Origin: Streptomyces sp. LHD-70
GTDB lineage: Bacteria; Actinomycetota; Actinomycetes; Streptomycetales; Streptomycetaceae
Assembly: GCF_031157275.1 (NCBI RefSeq)
Contig: NZ_JAVIFW010000012.1
Span: 62,001 to 126,000 of the forward strand
Direction of reading: 5' to 3'
Length of the DNA stretch: 64,000 nt
The translations under genes and the position numbers were made by a program. A model generated the notes under the pieces. It saw only the letters and a program-made list of their open reading frames with translations, ran no database searches and was not told the DNA's origin. Below, in pieces: positions 41,917 to 52,483 of the stretch. The first letter of the stretch is position 1. Every line of letters starts with the position of its first letter.

Positions 41917-43074
41917 ATGAGCACCTACCGCGACTTCGCCCACCGCGGCTCCGCGCGCGCCACCGTCCTGCGGACCGTCGGCACCCGCGAGCGCCGCTCC
42001 CACCTCTCCGCTCCGCGCGTGCCGACCGTCGGCATCGACATCGGCGGTACGAAGGTGATGGCGGGCGTGGTCGACGCGGACGGCAAGATCCTGGAGAAGG
42101 TCCGCACCGAGACCCCGGACAAGTCCAAGAGCCCCAAGGTCGTCGAGGACACCATCTGCGAGCTGGTGCTCGACCTCTCCGACCGGCACGACGTCCACGC
42201 GGTCGGCATCGGCGCGGCCGGCTGGGTCGACGCGGACCGCAACCGCGTCCTGTTCGCCCCGCACCTGTCCTGGCGCAACGAACCCCTGCGCGACTCCCTG
42301 CAGTCCCGCCTCGCCGTCCCGGTGATGGTCGACAACGACGCCAACACCGCGGCCTGGGCGGAGTGGCGCTTCGGCGCGGGAGCCGGCGAGGACCACCTCG
42401 TCATGATCACGCTCGGCACCGGCATCGGCGGCGCCATCCTGGAGGACGGCCAGGTCAAGCGCGGCAAGTTCGGCGTCGCGGGCGAGTTCGGCCATATGCA
42501 GGTCGTGCCCGGCGGCCACCGCTGCCCGTGCGGCAACCGCGGCTGCTGGGAGCAGTACAGCTCCGGCAACGCCCTGGTCCGCGAGGCCCGCGAGCTCGCC
42601 GCCGCCGACTCCCCGGTCGCGTACAACATCATCGACCGGGTCAAGGGCCAGATCCCCGACATCAGCGGCCCGCTCATCACCGAGCTGGCGCGCGAGGGCG
42701 ACGCGATGTGCGTCGAACTGCTCCAGGACATCGGGCAGTGGCTCGGCGTCGGCATCGCCAACCTCGCCGCCGCCCTGGACCCGTCCTGCTTTGTCATCGG
42801 CGGCGGCGTCAGTGCCGCCGACGACCTCCTGATCGGCCCCGCCCGCGACGCCTTCCGCCGCCACCTCACCGGCCGCGGCTACCGCCCGGAGGCCCGTATC
42901 GCCAAGGCTGAGCTGGGCCCCGAGGCCGGCATGGTGGGCGCCGCCGACCTGGCGCGCCTCGTCGCCCGCCGCTTCCGCCGCGCCAACCGCCGCAGGCTCG
43001 AACGCTACGAGCGGTACGAGCGGTACGCGCAGGCGATCCGCACCACCACTCGCCACACCCAGGGAAACAAGTAG
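41917..43074 (+). CDS. ROK-family sugar kinase (glucokinase-like)
   Basis: ATG 41917 gives 385 residues; GTG or ATG further upstream lacks support. TAGAAT ends 7 bp before the ATG, so a leaderless mRNA is possible. The ATP motif VGIDIGGTKVMAGVVDADG follows a ~45-residue N-terminal extension. The catalytic Asp lies in VDNDANTAAW, and the ROK zinc site is GGHRCPCGNRGCWEQYSSGN. It would phosphorylate the sugar brought in by the adjacent importer. The C-terminus carries an ERYERYERYAQ repeat. A membrane protein starts immediately after its stop. Confidence 0.92.
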   Translation: MSTYRDFAHRGSARATVLRTVGTRERRSHLSAPRVPTVGIDIGGTKVMAGVVDADGKILEKVRTETPDKSKSPKVVEDTICELVLDLSDRHDVHAVGIGAAGWVDADRNRVLFAPHLSWRNEPLRDSLQSRLAVPVMVDNDANTAAWAEWRFGAGAGEDHLVMITLGTGIGGAILEDGQVKRGKFGVAGEFGHMQVVPGGHRCPCGNRGCWEQYSSGNALVREARELAAADSPVAYNIIDRVKGQIPDISGPLITELAREGDAMCVELLQDIGQWLGVGIANLAAALDPSCFVIGGGVSAADDLLIGPARDAFRRHLTGRGYRPEARIAKAELGPEAGMVGAADLARLVARRFRRANRRRLERYERYERYAQAIRTTTRHTQGNK

Positions 43075-43653
43075 ATGAACCCGTCCGTGCCCGGCCAGTC
43101 CACCTCGCCGGAGGGTTCGAAGCCGCCCGAGGACCGCAAGCACATGATCCGCCGCCGCTGGCTCACGGCGATCATCATCGTGCTCCTGATCGGCATCCCC
43201 GCCGGCTACCTGGCAATCTCCGCAGGCCAGAGCCGGGACAGCGGCCGCGACAAGGAGGAGAAGTACGCCGCCACCGGCCTCACCTCGGAGTGGCCCTCGC
43301 GGGTGCAGCGCCGTATCTACGAGGTGCCGATCCCGCCGTACTCCCGCCGCGTCGCCTACTACGAGACCAACAACTGGCGCACCAGCAGGCTCTACGTCCA
43401 GTTCCTCACCAGCAACAAGGGCCTCGACAAGTTCCTCAAGAGCATGGACAAGGACGTCGCCGACCTGAACAAGGGCGACATGACGCTCAGCAAGCGCGAC
43501 CGGCAGATCGTCGGCTGGACGTTCACGAACTCCGGCCCGTTCTACGGCCTGAAGCACAAGCAGCCGGACCCGCGCCCCAGCCACGACGTCTACGTGGACC
43601 GCAGCAACCCGCACCACCCGATGGTCTACGTCGTCGCGACGGCCAACCCCTGA
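43075..43653 (+). CDS. Single-pass membrane protein of unknown function
   Basis: ATG 43075 directly follows the kinase TAG. The 192-residue protein has a cytoplasmic N-terminus rich in Pro/Ser, one membrane helix (LTAIIIVLLIGIPAGYLAIS, ~30-49) and a basic extracytoplasmic domain (VPIPPYSRRVAYYETNNWRT; HHPMVYVVATANP). No family is recognised. Its position at the end of the sugar operon may be only translational coupling. Confidence 0.8.
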   Translation: MNPSVPGQSTSPEGSKPPEDRKHMIRRRWLTAIIIVLLIGIPAGYLAISAGQSRDSGRDKEEKYAATGLTSEWPSRVQRRIYEVPIPPYSRRVAYYETNNWRTSRLYVQFLTSNKGLDKFLKSMDKDVADLNKGDMTLSKRDRQIVGWTFTNSGPFYGLKHKQPDPRPSHDVYVDRSNPHHPMVYVVATANP

Positions 43654-43765
43654 CGCTCCGCGCCCGGGCCGCCCGTGACGGCGTGCGCGGTCGATTGTCA
43701 GTGCCCCTCCGTAGAGTCGTAGACGTCCGATCGACGACCGATATCCGGAGGGGGTGAGCCGCGCC

Positions 43766-46645
43766 ATGACCGAAGTGCTCGACCGACGTCAGGCGGGGAC
43801 GGACCCGCAGGCTGCGGGGGCGGATCCGCGCCTGCGCCTCGCCGCCGTCTTCCTGCCCGCCGCCCTGCCGCGCGAGGGCCGCATCGCGCTGTGGAACCCC
43901 GCCGGCGGACCGCTCCCCGACGCCCCCGGCACACCCACGGAACTCACGGTCGTACGCGCAAGCGGCGCCGTCGTCCGCAGGGCCGCCGCACCCGCCCTGA
44001 CGCTGCCGGTCGACGCGTCGCTGCCGCTGCTCCTCGCCGCCCACCCGTCGGCGCGCCCGCACCCGTCCGCCCACCCCGCCGCGGCCTGCTGGGGCGCCGC
44101 CGCCCGCCTCGCCCTGCGCCTCGTGGCCCGCGGCCGGCTTCTCCCCGGCCTCACCGCGGACGACCAGGACGCCTGGCGCGCGGGCCCGCTGGAGGGCGGC
44201 GACGTCGAGCAGTTGCGGGCGATCGCCGCCGCGCTGCCGTACGAAGGCCATGCCGTCCCCCTCAAGGACGCCGTTCCGCTGCAACTGCCGCAGCCCGAGG
44301 CCCTGATGCGCGCCTTCCTCGACGCGGTCGCGGACTCCCTGCCGCGCACCCCGGCCGCGCCGCACTCCGTGGGCGCGGCGTTCGCCGCGCGCGCCCCGCA
44401 GCGCCTGCCGCAGGCCCGCGAGTGGGCCGCCGAGGCCGCGGCGGGCATGGACGCGGGCGTGCGGATCTCCCTCCGCCTCGACCTGTCGGGCCGTGACCTG
44501 TTCGACCGCAGCGACGAGGACCGGACGGCGGGCGCGGCCGTGGTCCAGGTGCACAGCCTCGCCGACCCCACGCTCGTCATCGACGCGGTCGCCCTGTGGG
44601 AGGGCGAGGGCGAGGAGACCTTCGGGCCCCGCGCGCGTGTGGACGCCGCCCTCGCCCTGCGCCGCGCCGCCCGCGTCTGGCCACCCCTGGAGCGCCTCGG
44701 CGAACAGTCCTCCCCGGACGTACTCCCGCTCTCCGAGACGGAGTTGTACGACCTGCTCGGCAGCGCCGCCGCCCGCCTCGGCGCCGCCGGGGTCGCCGTG
44801 CACTGGCCGCGCGATCTCGCCCAGGACCTGTCGGCCGCCGCCGTGGTGCGCTCCGCGCCCGGCTCCGCGACGGACGGCACGGGCTTCTTCGAGGCCGAGC
44901 AACTCCTGGAGTTCCGCTGGCAGTTGGCGCTCGGTGGCGAGCCGCTCACCGAGGCCGAGATGGACCAGCTCGCCGAGTCGCACCGCCCCGTCGTGCGCCT
45001 GCGCGACCAGTGGGTGCTCGTCGACCCGGCGCTCGTCCGCAAGGCCCGCAAGCGCGAACTGGGCCTGCTCGACCCGGTCGACGCCCTGTCGGCCGCCCTC
45101 ACCGGCACGGCCGAGGTCGACGGCGAGGAGGTCGAGGCCGTCCCGGTCGGCGCCCTCGCCGAGCTGCGGGACCGCCTCACCACAGGCCTCGCCCCGGCAC
45201 AGCCGCCACCCGGCCTGGACGCCGAGCTGCGGGACTACCAACTGCGCGGCCTGGCCTGGCTGGACCTCATGACCTCGCTCGGCCTCGGCGGCTGCCTCGC
45301 GGACGACATGGGCCTCGGCAAGACCGTCACGCTCATCGCCCTGCACCTGCGCCGGTCCCGCCGCGAACCCACCCTGGTCGTCTGCCCCGCCTCCCTCCTC
45401 GGCAACTGGCAGCGGGAGATCGCCCGCTTCGCGCCCGGCGTCCCGGTCCGGCGGTACCACGGCGCGAGCCGCTCCCTTGACGACCTGGACGGCGGCTTCG
45501 TCCTCACCACGTACGCCACGATGCGCACCGCCGCCGCGCGCCTTTCCGAGCAGACCTGGGGCATGGTCGTCGCCGACGAGGCGCAGCACGTCAAGAACCC
45601 GCACTCCGCGACGGCCAAGGCGCTGCGCACGATTCCGGCCCCGGCCCGCATCGCCCTCACCGGCACCCCGGTCGAGAACAACCTCTCCGAGCTGTGGGCC
45701 CTCCTGGACTGGACGACGCCCGGGCTGCTCGGCCCCCTCAAGGCGTTCCGGTCCCGGCACGCGCGCGCGGTGGAGGGGGGTGAGCAGGACGACGCCGTGG
45801 AGCGCCTCGCCCGCCTGATCCGCCCGTTCCTGCTGCGCCGCAAGAAGTCCGACCCGGGCATCGTCCCCGAACTCCCGCCGAAGACGGAGACCGACCACCC
45901 GGTGCCGCTCTCCCGCGAACAGGCCTCGCTGTACGAAGCGGTGGTCCGCGAGTCGATGGCGGCGATCGAGGCGGCCCAGGGCATCGCGCGGCGCGGCCTC
46001 GTCCTGAAGCTCCTCGGCGCGCTCAAGCAGATCTGCAACCACCCGGCGCAGTACCTGAAGGAGTCCACCGACGCGTCGGGAGCCGTCGGCCGCGCGGGAG
46101 CGGTCCGCCTGGACGGCCGCTCCGGCAAACTCGACCTGCTCGACGAGCTGTTGGACACGATCCTCGCGGAGGACGGCTCGACGCTGATCTTCACGCAGTA
46201 CGTCGGGATGGCCAAGCTGATCGCCGGGCACCTGGAGGGCCGCGCGGTCCCGGCCGAGCTGCTGCACGGCGGCACGCCGGTGGCCGAGCGCGAGCGCATG
46301 GTCGACCGCTTCCAGTCCGGTGAGACGCCGGTCCTCGTCCTCTCCCTCAAGGCGGCGGGCACGGGCCTCAACCTGACCCGCGCGGGTCACGTGGTGCACT
46401 TTGACCGCTGGTGGAACCCGGCGGTGGAGGAACAGGCCACGGACCGGGCGTACCGCATCGGGCAGACCCAGCCGGTGCAGGTCCACCGGCTGATCACCGA
46501 AGGCACGGTGGAGGACCGCATCGCCGAGATGCTCGCCTCCAAGCGCGCCCTCGCGGACGCGGTGCTCGGCTCGGGGGAGTCGGCCCTGACGGAACTGACG
46601 GATCGCGAACTGGCGGACCTGATCTCCCTGCGGAGGCCCGCATGA
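43766..46645 (+). CDS. SNF2-family DEAD/DEAH helicase (SWI/SNF ATPase)
   Basis: ATG 43766 gives 959 residues; GTG 43754, closer to the GGAGG box, is an alternative start. The first ~480 residues are an actinobacterial SNF2-associated domain. Then come motif I DDMGLGKTVTLIALHLRRSR (~512), motif II VVADEAQHVKNPHS (~605), motif III TGTPVENNLSELWALLDW (~636) and motifs V-VI LKAAGTGLNLTRAGHVVHFD with QATDRAYRIGQTQPVQVHRL (~895). It translocates on dsDNA, probably in repair or chromosome maintenance. Its stop overlaps the start of a SWIM zinc-finger gene; the pair is a conserved cassette. Confidence 0.95.
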   Translation: MTEVLDRRQAGTDPQAAGADPRLRLAAVFLPAALPREGRIALWNPAGGPLPDAPGTPTELTVVRASGAVVRRAAAPALTLPVDASLPLLLAAHPSARPHPSAHPAAACWGAAARLALRLVARGRLLPGLTADDQDAWRAGPLEGGDVEQLRAIAAALPYEGHAVPLKDAVPLQLPQPEALMRAFLDAVADSLPRTPAAPHSVGAAFAARAPQRLPQAREWAAEAAAGMDAGVRISLRLDLSGRDLFDRSDEDRTAGAAVVQVHSLADPTLVIDAVALWEGEGEETFGPRARVDAALALRRAARVWPPLERLGEQSSPDVLPLSETELYDLLGSAAARLGAAGVAVHWPRDLAQDLSAAAVVRSAPGSATDGTGFFEAEQLLEFRWQLALGGEPLTEAEMDQLAESHRPVVRLRDQWVLVDPALVRKARKRELGLLDPVDALSAALTGTAEVDGEEVEAVPVGALAELRDRLTTGLAPAQPPPGLDAELRDYQLRGLAWLDLMTSLGLGGCLADDMGLGKTVTLIALHLRRSRREPTLVVCPASLLGNWQREIARFAPGVPVRRYHGASRSLDDLDGGFVLTTYATMRTAAARLSEQTWGMVVADEAQHVKNPHSATAKALRTIPAPARIALTGTPVENNLSELWALLDWTTPGLLGPLKAFRSRHARAVEGGEQDDAVERLARLIRPFLLRRKKSDPGIVPELPPKTETDHPVPLSREQASLYEAVVRESMAAIEAAQGIARRGLVLKLLGALKQICNHPAQYLKESTDASGAVGRAGAVRLDGRSGKLDLLDELLDTILAEDGSTLIFTQYVGMAKLIAGHLEGRAVPAELLHGGTPVAERERMVDRFQSGETPVLVLSLKAAGTGLNLTRAGHVVHFDRWWNPAVEEQATDRAYRIGQTQPVQVHRLITEGTVEDRIAEMLASKRALADAVLGSGESALTELTDRELADLISLRRPA

Positions 46646-48702
46646 GTACGTCGCCGAGGGGCGACCGCACCCCCGAGACTCCGGCCCAGGCGGCCCGCCG
46701 TGCGCTGCGCGAGGCGCGTGAGGCTAGCGAGGCCCGCGAGGCTAGCGCGGTGGTGGAGGCGGCGGAAGGGGCGTACGAGGAAGGCGCTGAGGCCACCGCC
46801 TCCGCAACCCCCTCCGGCACCGCACCCGCCCCCGTTCCGGACGCCGACCCCGTATCCGCCCGGCCTGCCGAACCCTCCGCTCCCCGCCCCGGTGACGTGG
46901 CCAGGGAGGCGCTGCGTGCGGCTCGTACTCCGTCCGTCACCGAAGCTGGAACAGCAGCCGAAGCGGCGACCGAGACGGCAACCGAGACGGCAACCGCTGC
47001 GGCGACTGAAGCGGCGACCGAGACGGCAGCCGAAACAGCAGCCGAAGCGGCGAACGAAACAGCAACGGAAACCGAAGCAGCAACCGCCGCGTCCGCCGCC
47101 CCCACCGCGCCCGCCGAGGCCCAATCGGCGGAAACCGTCGCTGAGTTGAAGCGGATGGCGCGCATCGGCCGCCGCTCGATGCGGCCGTCCAGCGGGGTGG
47201 GCGAGGTGGGCGAAGTCGGCGAGGCGGGCGTAGTCGGCCAGGGCGAGCCCGTGGCCGCCGGGGCACCGGACGAGCCCGGCCCGGAGTCCCCGAGTGCCGC
47301 CGCGCGGTCCGCCCTGGCGCGGGCCGGTGCCGAGCGCCGGCGGGCGGCTCGGGACGGGGCGCAGCCCGTACGCACCGGAAGGCGGGCGCGCCGCAGGCGG
47401 CTGAGCGAGGACACCCCGGCAACCCCGGCCGTACGCGACACGGGAACCCGCGCGTCCCACCCCGAGCCCACGGAAGAGCTCCGGCGCACGTTCAGGGCGG
47501 AAGGCCCCGATGCCTCGGCGGGGGAGGGGAGTTGGTGGGGCTCGGCCTGGATCGAGGCCCTGGAGGAGTCCGCGCTCGACCCGGCACGCCTCGCCCGCGG
47601 GCGGGACTACGCGGGGCACGGCCGCGTGGACGCCGTGACGGTCACCCCCGGCCTGCTCCTCGCGTACGTGCACGGCAGCCGCCCCCGCCCGTACCGCGCG
47701 AAGATCACCCTGCCGACGTTCACCGACGAGGAGTGGGACCGCTTCCTGGACGCGGCCGCGGCGCAGCCCGGGCACATCGCGGCGCTGCTCGACCGGGAGA
47801 TGCCGCGCTCCCTGGCCGACAGCGGCGTGCCGCTGCTGCCCGCGCCGGGCGAGCTGCACCCCGAGTGCTCGTGCCCGGACTCCGGCCACCCGTGCAAGCA
47901 CGCGGCGGCGCTCTGCTACCGGACGGCGCGGCTGCTCGACGAGGACCCGTTCGTGCTGCTCCTGCTGCGCGGCCGAGGTGAGCGCGGACTGCTCGCGGAG
48001 CTGTCCCGCCGCAACGCGACGCTGGCCGCCCGCTCCGGTGCGCCCTCAACGGCCGTACGCATCCCGGGAGTTCGCGCCCGAGACATCCTCGCGCCCCGCA
48101 CTCTGCCCCCGTTGCCGCGTCCGCAGCCCCCGCTCCCGCACCCCGAGCAGCCGTCCGCGTACCCGGCGGCGCCCGGCGGGCCCGACCCGTTCGCCCTGGA
48201 CCAGCTGGCCACGGACGCGGCCGCCCGCGCGTATGCCCTGCTCGCCACCGGCCGGGACCCGGTCGCCGAACTGACGCTGTGGCAGGACGCGGTCAGAATC
48301 GCCGCCGCCCGCCCGGGTTCGGGCCTGACGGGGGCGAGCCGCGCGCAGTACGAGTCGCTGGCGGCGGCAGCCGGACGTACGGCCACGGACCTGGCACGCG
48401 CTGTCGCGGCCTGGCGCCAGGGCGGCCGCGAGGGCCTCGCCGTCCTCGAAGAGCCCTGGGACCCGCCCGCGGGCCGCTTCGACCAGGCGAGACCCGCCCT
48501 GCGCGCCGCCGAGTTCCCCCTGTTCACCCCTCGCCGCAACCACCTCACCCACCCGGAGGGCACCCTCCAACTCCGCCTGGGCCGCGACGGATTGTGGTAC
48601 GCGTACGAAAGCGAACCGGGCCACGACGACTGGTGGCCCAGAGGCACCCCGGACCACGACCCGGTGGGCGCGCTGACGGCGCTGGCCGGGGGCGGGGTGT
48701 GA
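46642..48702 (+). CDS. SWIM zinc-finger protein, partner of the SNF2 helicase
   Basis: ATG 46642 overlaps the helicase stop (ATGA). The 686-residue product starts with a ~230-residue low-complexity part including a long Ala/Thr/Glu tract (TATETATAAATEAATETAAE at ~115). The core then contains the SWIM finger: CSCPDSGHPCKHAAALCY (~412-429), the CxCx(n)CxH pattern. SWIM domains bind DNA or proteins, and here the protein probably guides the helicase. The Ala/Thr/Glu tract varies easily by repeat slippage. Confidence 0.93.
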   Translation: MSTSPRGDRTPETPAQAARRALREAREASEAREASAVVEAAEGAYEEGAEATASATPSGTAPAPVPDADPVSARPAEPSAPRPGDVAREALRAARTPSVTEAGTAAEAATETATETATAAATEAATETAAETAAEAANETATETEAATAASAAPTAPAEAQSAETVAELKRMARIGRRSMRPSSGVGEVGEVGEAGVVGQGEPVAAGAPDEPGPESPSAAARSALARAGAERRRAARDGAQPVRTGRRARRRRLSEDTPATPAVRDTGTRASHPEPTEELRRTFRAEGPDASAGEGSWWGSAWIEALEESALDPARLARGRDYAGHGRVDAVTVTPGLLLAYVHGSRPRPYRAKITLPTFTDEEWDRFLDAAAAQPGHIAALLDREMPRSLADSGVPLLPAPGELHPECSCPDSGHPCKHAAALCYRTARLLDEDPFVLLLLRGRGERGLLAELSRRNATLAARSGAPSTAVRIPGVRARDILAPRTLPPLPRPQPPLPHPEQPSAYPAAPGGPDPFALDQLATDAAARAYALLATGRDPVAELTLWQDAVRIAAARPGSGLTGASRAQYESLAAAAGRTATDLARAVAAWRQGGREGLAVLEEPWDPPAGRFDQARPALRAAEFPLFTPRRNHLTHPEGTLQLRLGRDGLWYAYESEPGHDDWWPRGTPDHDPVGALTALAGGGV
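46958..47090. repeat. Coding microsatellite (GAAGCGGCGACCGAGACGGCA-like) in the SWIM gene
   Basis: GCAACCGAGACGGCAACC-type hexamer-based units encode an Ala-Thr-Glu tract of about 45 residues. Confidence 0.8.
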
Positions 48703-48734
48703 GGTCCTGACACTCGGACCGACCGCCCAAGGAT

Positions 48735-48810
48735 GAGCAGGGCCCGACGCCACGGCCTTGAGCAGGGCCCAGCACCACCGCCTTGAGCAGGGCCCGAACG
48801 CCACGCCCTT
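48735..48810. repeat. 25-bp tandem repeat between the SWIM and FG-GAP genes
   Basis: GAGCAGGGCCCGACGCCACGGCCTT-type units start at 48735, 48760 and 48785, the third being 26 bp. They fill much of the 202-bp gap. Confidence 0.9.
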
Positions 48811-48904
48811 TTCGCTGGTGAACCAGTGCGTTCGTACAACCTCACCGGGGTCTCGGGGGTCTCCTGTGTACCTCCCGTTTCTTCTGCCTCACGGAAAGGG
48901 CGTC

Positions 48905-50356
48905 ATGTCCCGCCACAAACGCTCCCGTCGTCTTGCCGTCCTCGGTGCCGCGGTCGTCGCCGCAGCTCTGGGCGGTGGCCTGTTCGTCGCTCTGCCCGGA
49001 GATGCGAGCGCCGCACCCTCCGGTCTCGCCGACGACTTCAACGGCGACGGCTACCGCGATCTGGCGACCGGTGCCACGGGTGCCGTCGCGAACAGCAAGG
49101 CCAAGGCGGGTGCCGTGGTCGTCAACTACGGCTCGTCGAGCGGGATCAGCGCCTCACGGAAGAAGATCACGTCGCAGAGTTCCTCCGGTGTGCCGGGGGC
49201 ATCGGAGACCGAGGACCGGTTCGGCACCGAGCTGGCGCACGGCGACCTCAACAACGACGGCTACGGCGACCTGGTCGTGGGCACGCCGCTGGAGGACGTG
49301 CCGGGCGATGTCGATCGCGGCGCGGTCACGATCCTGTGGGGCGGCTCGTCCGGCCTGTCCGGTGGCACGACCCTCAGCGACCCGAACGGTTCGGGCCACG
49401 ACCGGTTCGGCCAGTCCCTCGCGGTCGGCGACTTCACCGGCGACGGGCGGACAGACCTGGCGGTCGGCTCCACCGGCAAGGACATCTGGATCTTCAAGGG
49501 CGGCTTCACCAAGTCGGGCGGCGCGGCCGGGAAGCTGCGCTTCGACGCCCGGATCGAGCCCGGGGCGTACCCGGACGGCGCCGTCGAGTTGGCCGAGGGC
49601 GACTTCGACGACGACGGTACGGACGACGTGGTGGTGGGCTCTTACACGGGCAACTTCGTCTATCGGGGCACCTCGACCGGGCCCACGTTCCAGACCGAGG
49701 TCGGCGAGGGGTCCGCGAGCGCGCTGACCACGGCCGACTTCGACCTTGACGGCCACGACGACCTGGCCGTCGGCACCGACTCTCCCGCGGTCCTGGACTC
49801 GACGGCCGACGGCGGGTACGTCACCGTGTTCCACGGTGGCGCGGCGGGTGTCGACACCTCCCGCAGCAAGGTCTTCAGCCAGGCCACGGAGGGCGTGCCG
49901 GGGGCGGACGAGTCCGACGACCTCTTCGGCTCCGCGCTCGCCGCGGGCGACGTCAACGGTGACGACTACCCGGACCTCGCGGTCAGCGCCGTCTTCGAGA
50001 CCATCGGCTCCGCCTCGCACGCCGGCAACGTCTGGGTGCTGCGCGGCAGTTCCTCCGGCCTGACGGCGACCGGCGCCCAGTCCTTGCATCAGGGCACCTC
50101 GGGTGTGCCGGGCGCCAACGAGTCGTCCGACCTGTTCGGCGGGGCCGTCCAGCTCGCCGACCACAACAAGGACGGCCGCGTGGACCTGGCCGTCGGCGCT
50201 GGCGGTGAGAACAGCGACGACGGCGCGGTGTGGTTCCTGCGCGGCTCCTCCTCCGGCGCCACCACGTCCGGCGCGACGAGCTTCACCGGCCCGACCGTGG
50301 GGATCACCCGCTCCGGTGACGACCCCATGTTCGGCCGCCCGATGTCGGGCTCCTGA
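48905..50356 (+). CDS. Secreted FG-GAP (integrin-alpha-like) repeat protein
   Basis: ATG 48905 gives 483 residues with a twin-Arg-like basic start (SRHKRSRRLAVLGAAVVAAA) and a signal peptide ending near DASAAPSG. The mature protein is a beta-propeller made of about seven FG-GAP repeats, each with a DxNxDGYxDL calcium loop (DDFNGDGYRDLATGATG, DLNNDGYGDLVVGTPLE, DFTGDGRTDLAVGS, DHNKDGRVDLAVGAGG). Function is unknown; such proteins bind other proteins or polysaccharides outside the cell. The gene ends in a 9-bp repeat that starts at its TGA. Confidence 0.93.
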   Translation: MSRHKRSRRLAVLGAAVVAAALGGGLFVALPGDASAAPSGLADDFNGDGYRDLATGATGAVANSKAKAGAVVVNYGSSSGISASRKKITSQSSSGVPGASETEDRFGTELAHGDLNNDGYGDLVVGTPLEDVPGDVDRGAVTILWGGSSGLSGGTTLSDPNGSGHDRFGQSLAVGDFTGDGRTDLAVGSTGKDIWIFKGGFTKSGGAAGKLRFDARIEPGAYPDGAVELAEGDFDDDGTDDVVVGSYTGNFVYRGTSTGPTFQTEVGEGSASALTTADFDLDGHDDLAVGTDSPAVLDSTADGGYVTVFHGGAAGVDTSRSKVFSQATEGVPGADESDDLFGSALAAGDVNGDDYPDLAVSAVFETIGSASHAGNVWVLRGSSSGLTATGAQSLHQGTSGVPGANESSDLFGGAVQLADHNKDGRVDLAVGAGGENSDDGAVWFLRGSSSGATTSGATSFTGPTVGITRSGDDPMFGRPMSGS

Positions 50357-50389
50357 CCGGCGTGACCGGCGTGACCGGCGTGACCGGAC
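50354..50389. repeat. 9-bp tandem repeat TGACCGGCG x4 starting at the FG-GAP stop codon
   Basis: Units 50354-50362 (its TGA is the stop), 50363-50371, 50372-50380 and a slightly changed fourth. Every unit repeats an in-frame TGA. Confidence 0.95.
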
Positions 50390-50438
50390 GGGGGCCGGTC
50401 GTGGTGGCGTACGTACGGAAGGGCGTGGTGCGAGGCGC

Positions 50439-51616
50439 TCAACAGCCCACGTCCGTACGAGAGTCGGCTCGGGTGTGGGCTGTGTCGCTCCGGGGTGCGA
50501 GAGCCGAGGTGTTGAGGGTGTTGAGGGTGGTGTTGCCGGTGAAGGCGAGGGCGGTTGCCGCCTCGTCGCGCAGGATGTCGAGCACGGCGGCGACACCGGC
50601 CTGGCCGGAGTGGACCAGGCCGTAGACGGCCGGCCTGCCGATCAGTCCGGCGGTCGCGCCGAGCGCCCGCATCTTGACGAGGTCGCTGCCGCGCCGGATG
50701 CCGCTGTCTACCAGTACTTCGGCCTGGCCGTCGACGGCCTGTGCTATCTCGGCGAGTGCGCTGACCGTCGAGGGCTGCGCGTCGAACTGCCGACCGCCGT
50801 GGTTGGAGACGAAGATCGCGTCCGCGCCCGCATCGACTGCCCGCAGTGCGTCCTGGGCGTTCATCACCCCCTTGACGGCGAGTTTTCCGTGCCAGCGCTT
50901 GCGGATCCGTGCAACGTCGTCCCAGCTCACCGCGGCATTGTCGTCGTGCAGGAACTCGCCCATCTCGCGTAGGTTCATCGCCCGGCCCTCAATGGTCTGA
51001 TCGCCGAACGTGATCCTGGGTCCGAAGAGGAAGTTGGCGACCCACCTCGGCTTCCGCGCGGCGTTCAGCACGCTCCGCGGCGAGGGGCGCGCCGCCATGG
51101 TGAAGCCGTTGCGGAGGTCGCGTTCTCGCTTGCTGGACACGGAGACGTCGCCGGCGAGGACGAGCACCGGGACGTCGGCCGCCTCGGCGCGGTCGAGGTG
51201 TTGGTCGACCAGCCGCTGGTCCGGCCAGATCGCGGCCTGGCACCAGACCGCGCCGGGAGCCGCGGCCGCCACCTTCTTTAGCGGCAGGCCGGACCAAGCG
51301 CTGTGCACGAAGACTGTTCCCGCGTCACGGGCCGCCCGAGCGAGGGCGATGTCCGCGTCGCGGTGGAACAGCGACAGCAGGCCCATGGGTGAGATCAGTG
51401 CCGGCGTCCTCAGGGTCTGCCCCAGGACGGTCGTACTGAGGTCGATGTCGGAGACGTCGTTCATGATCGACTGGCGCAGGTGGAGCGCGGCGAGGTCGGT
51501 GATGTTGCTCCGCAGCGTGATCTCGTCGAGCGCGCCGCCTTCGAGGTAGTCGTAGACGATCCGAGGCAGGCGGCGCCGGGCGACGCAGCGGAAGTCGTTG
51601 ATGCTGACGGGCGCGC

Positions 51617-51620
<4 letters not shown>
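50439..51620 (-). CDS. FMN-dependent alpha-hydroxy-acid oxidase/dehydrogenase (lactate/glycolate type)
   Basis: This 393-residue protein matches the glycolate oxidase/L-lactate dehydrogenase family: RIVYDYLEGGALDEITLRSN (~20-39), PALISPMGLLSLFHRDADIA (~73-92), KGVMNAQDALRAVDAGADAI (~255-274), VSNHGGRQFDAQPSTV (~275-290, containing the catalytic His and Arg) and VDSGIRRGSDLVKMRALGA (~310). It oxidises a 2-hydroxy acid to the 2-oxo acid. Its ATG overlaps the ATPase stop, so it is the last gene of a binding protein-permease-ATPase-oxidase operon. Confidence 0.92.

Positions 51621-52479
<859 letters not shown>

Positions 52480-52483
<4 letters not shown>

Noticed and set aside
43523-46486. Minus-strand open frame of almost 1000 codons opposite the SNF2 helicase
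   Set aside because: Composition is that of a codon-position shadow, and the plus-strand helicase has all its family motifs.
43766-48702. SNF2-SWIM pair as an anti-phage defence island
   Set aside because: No nuclease, methylase, toxin or integrase genes are adjacent, and the neighbours are metabolic. SNF2-SWIM pairs are ordinary in Streptomyces.
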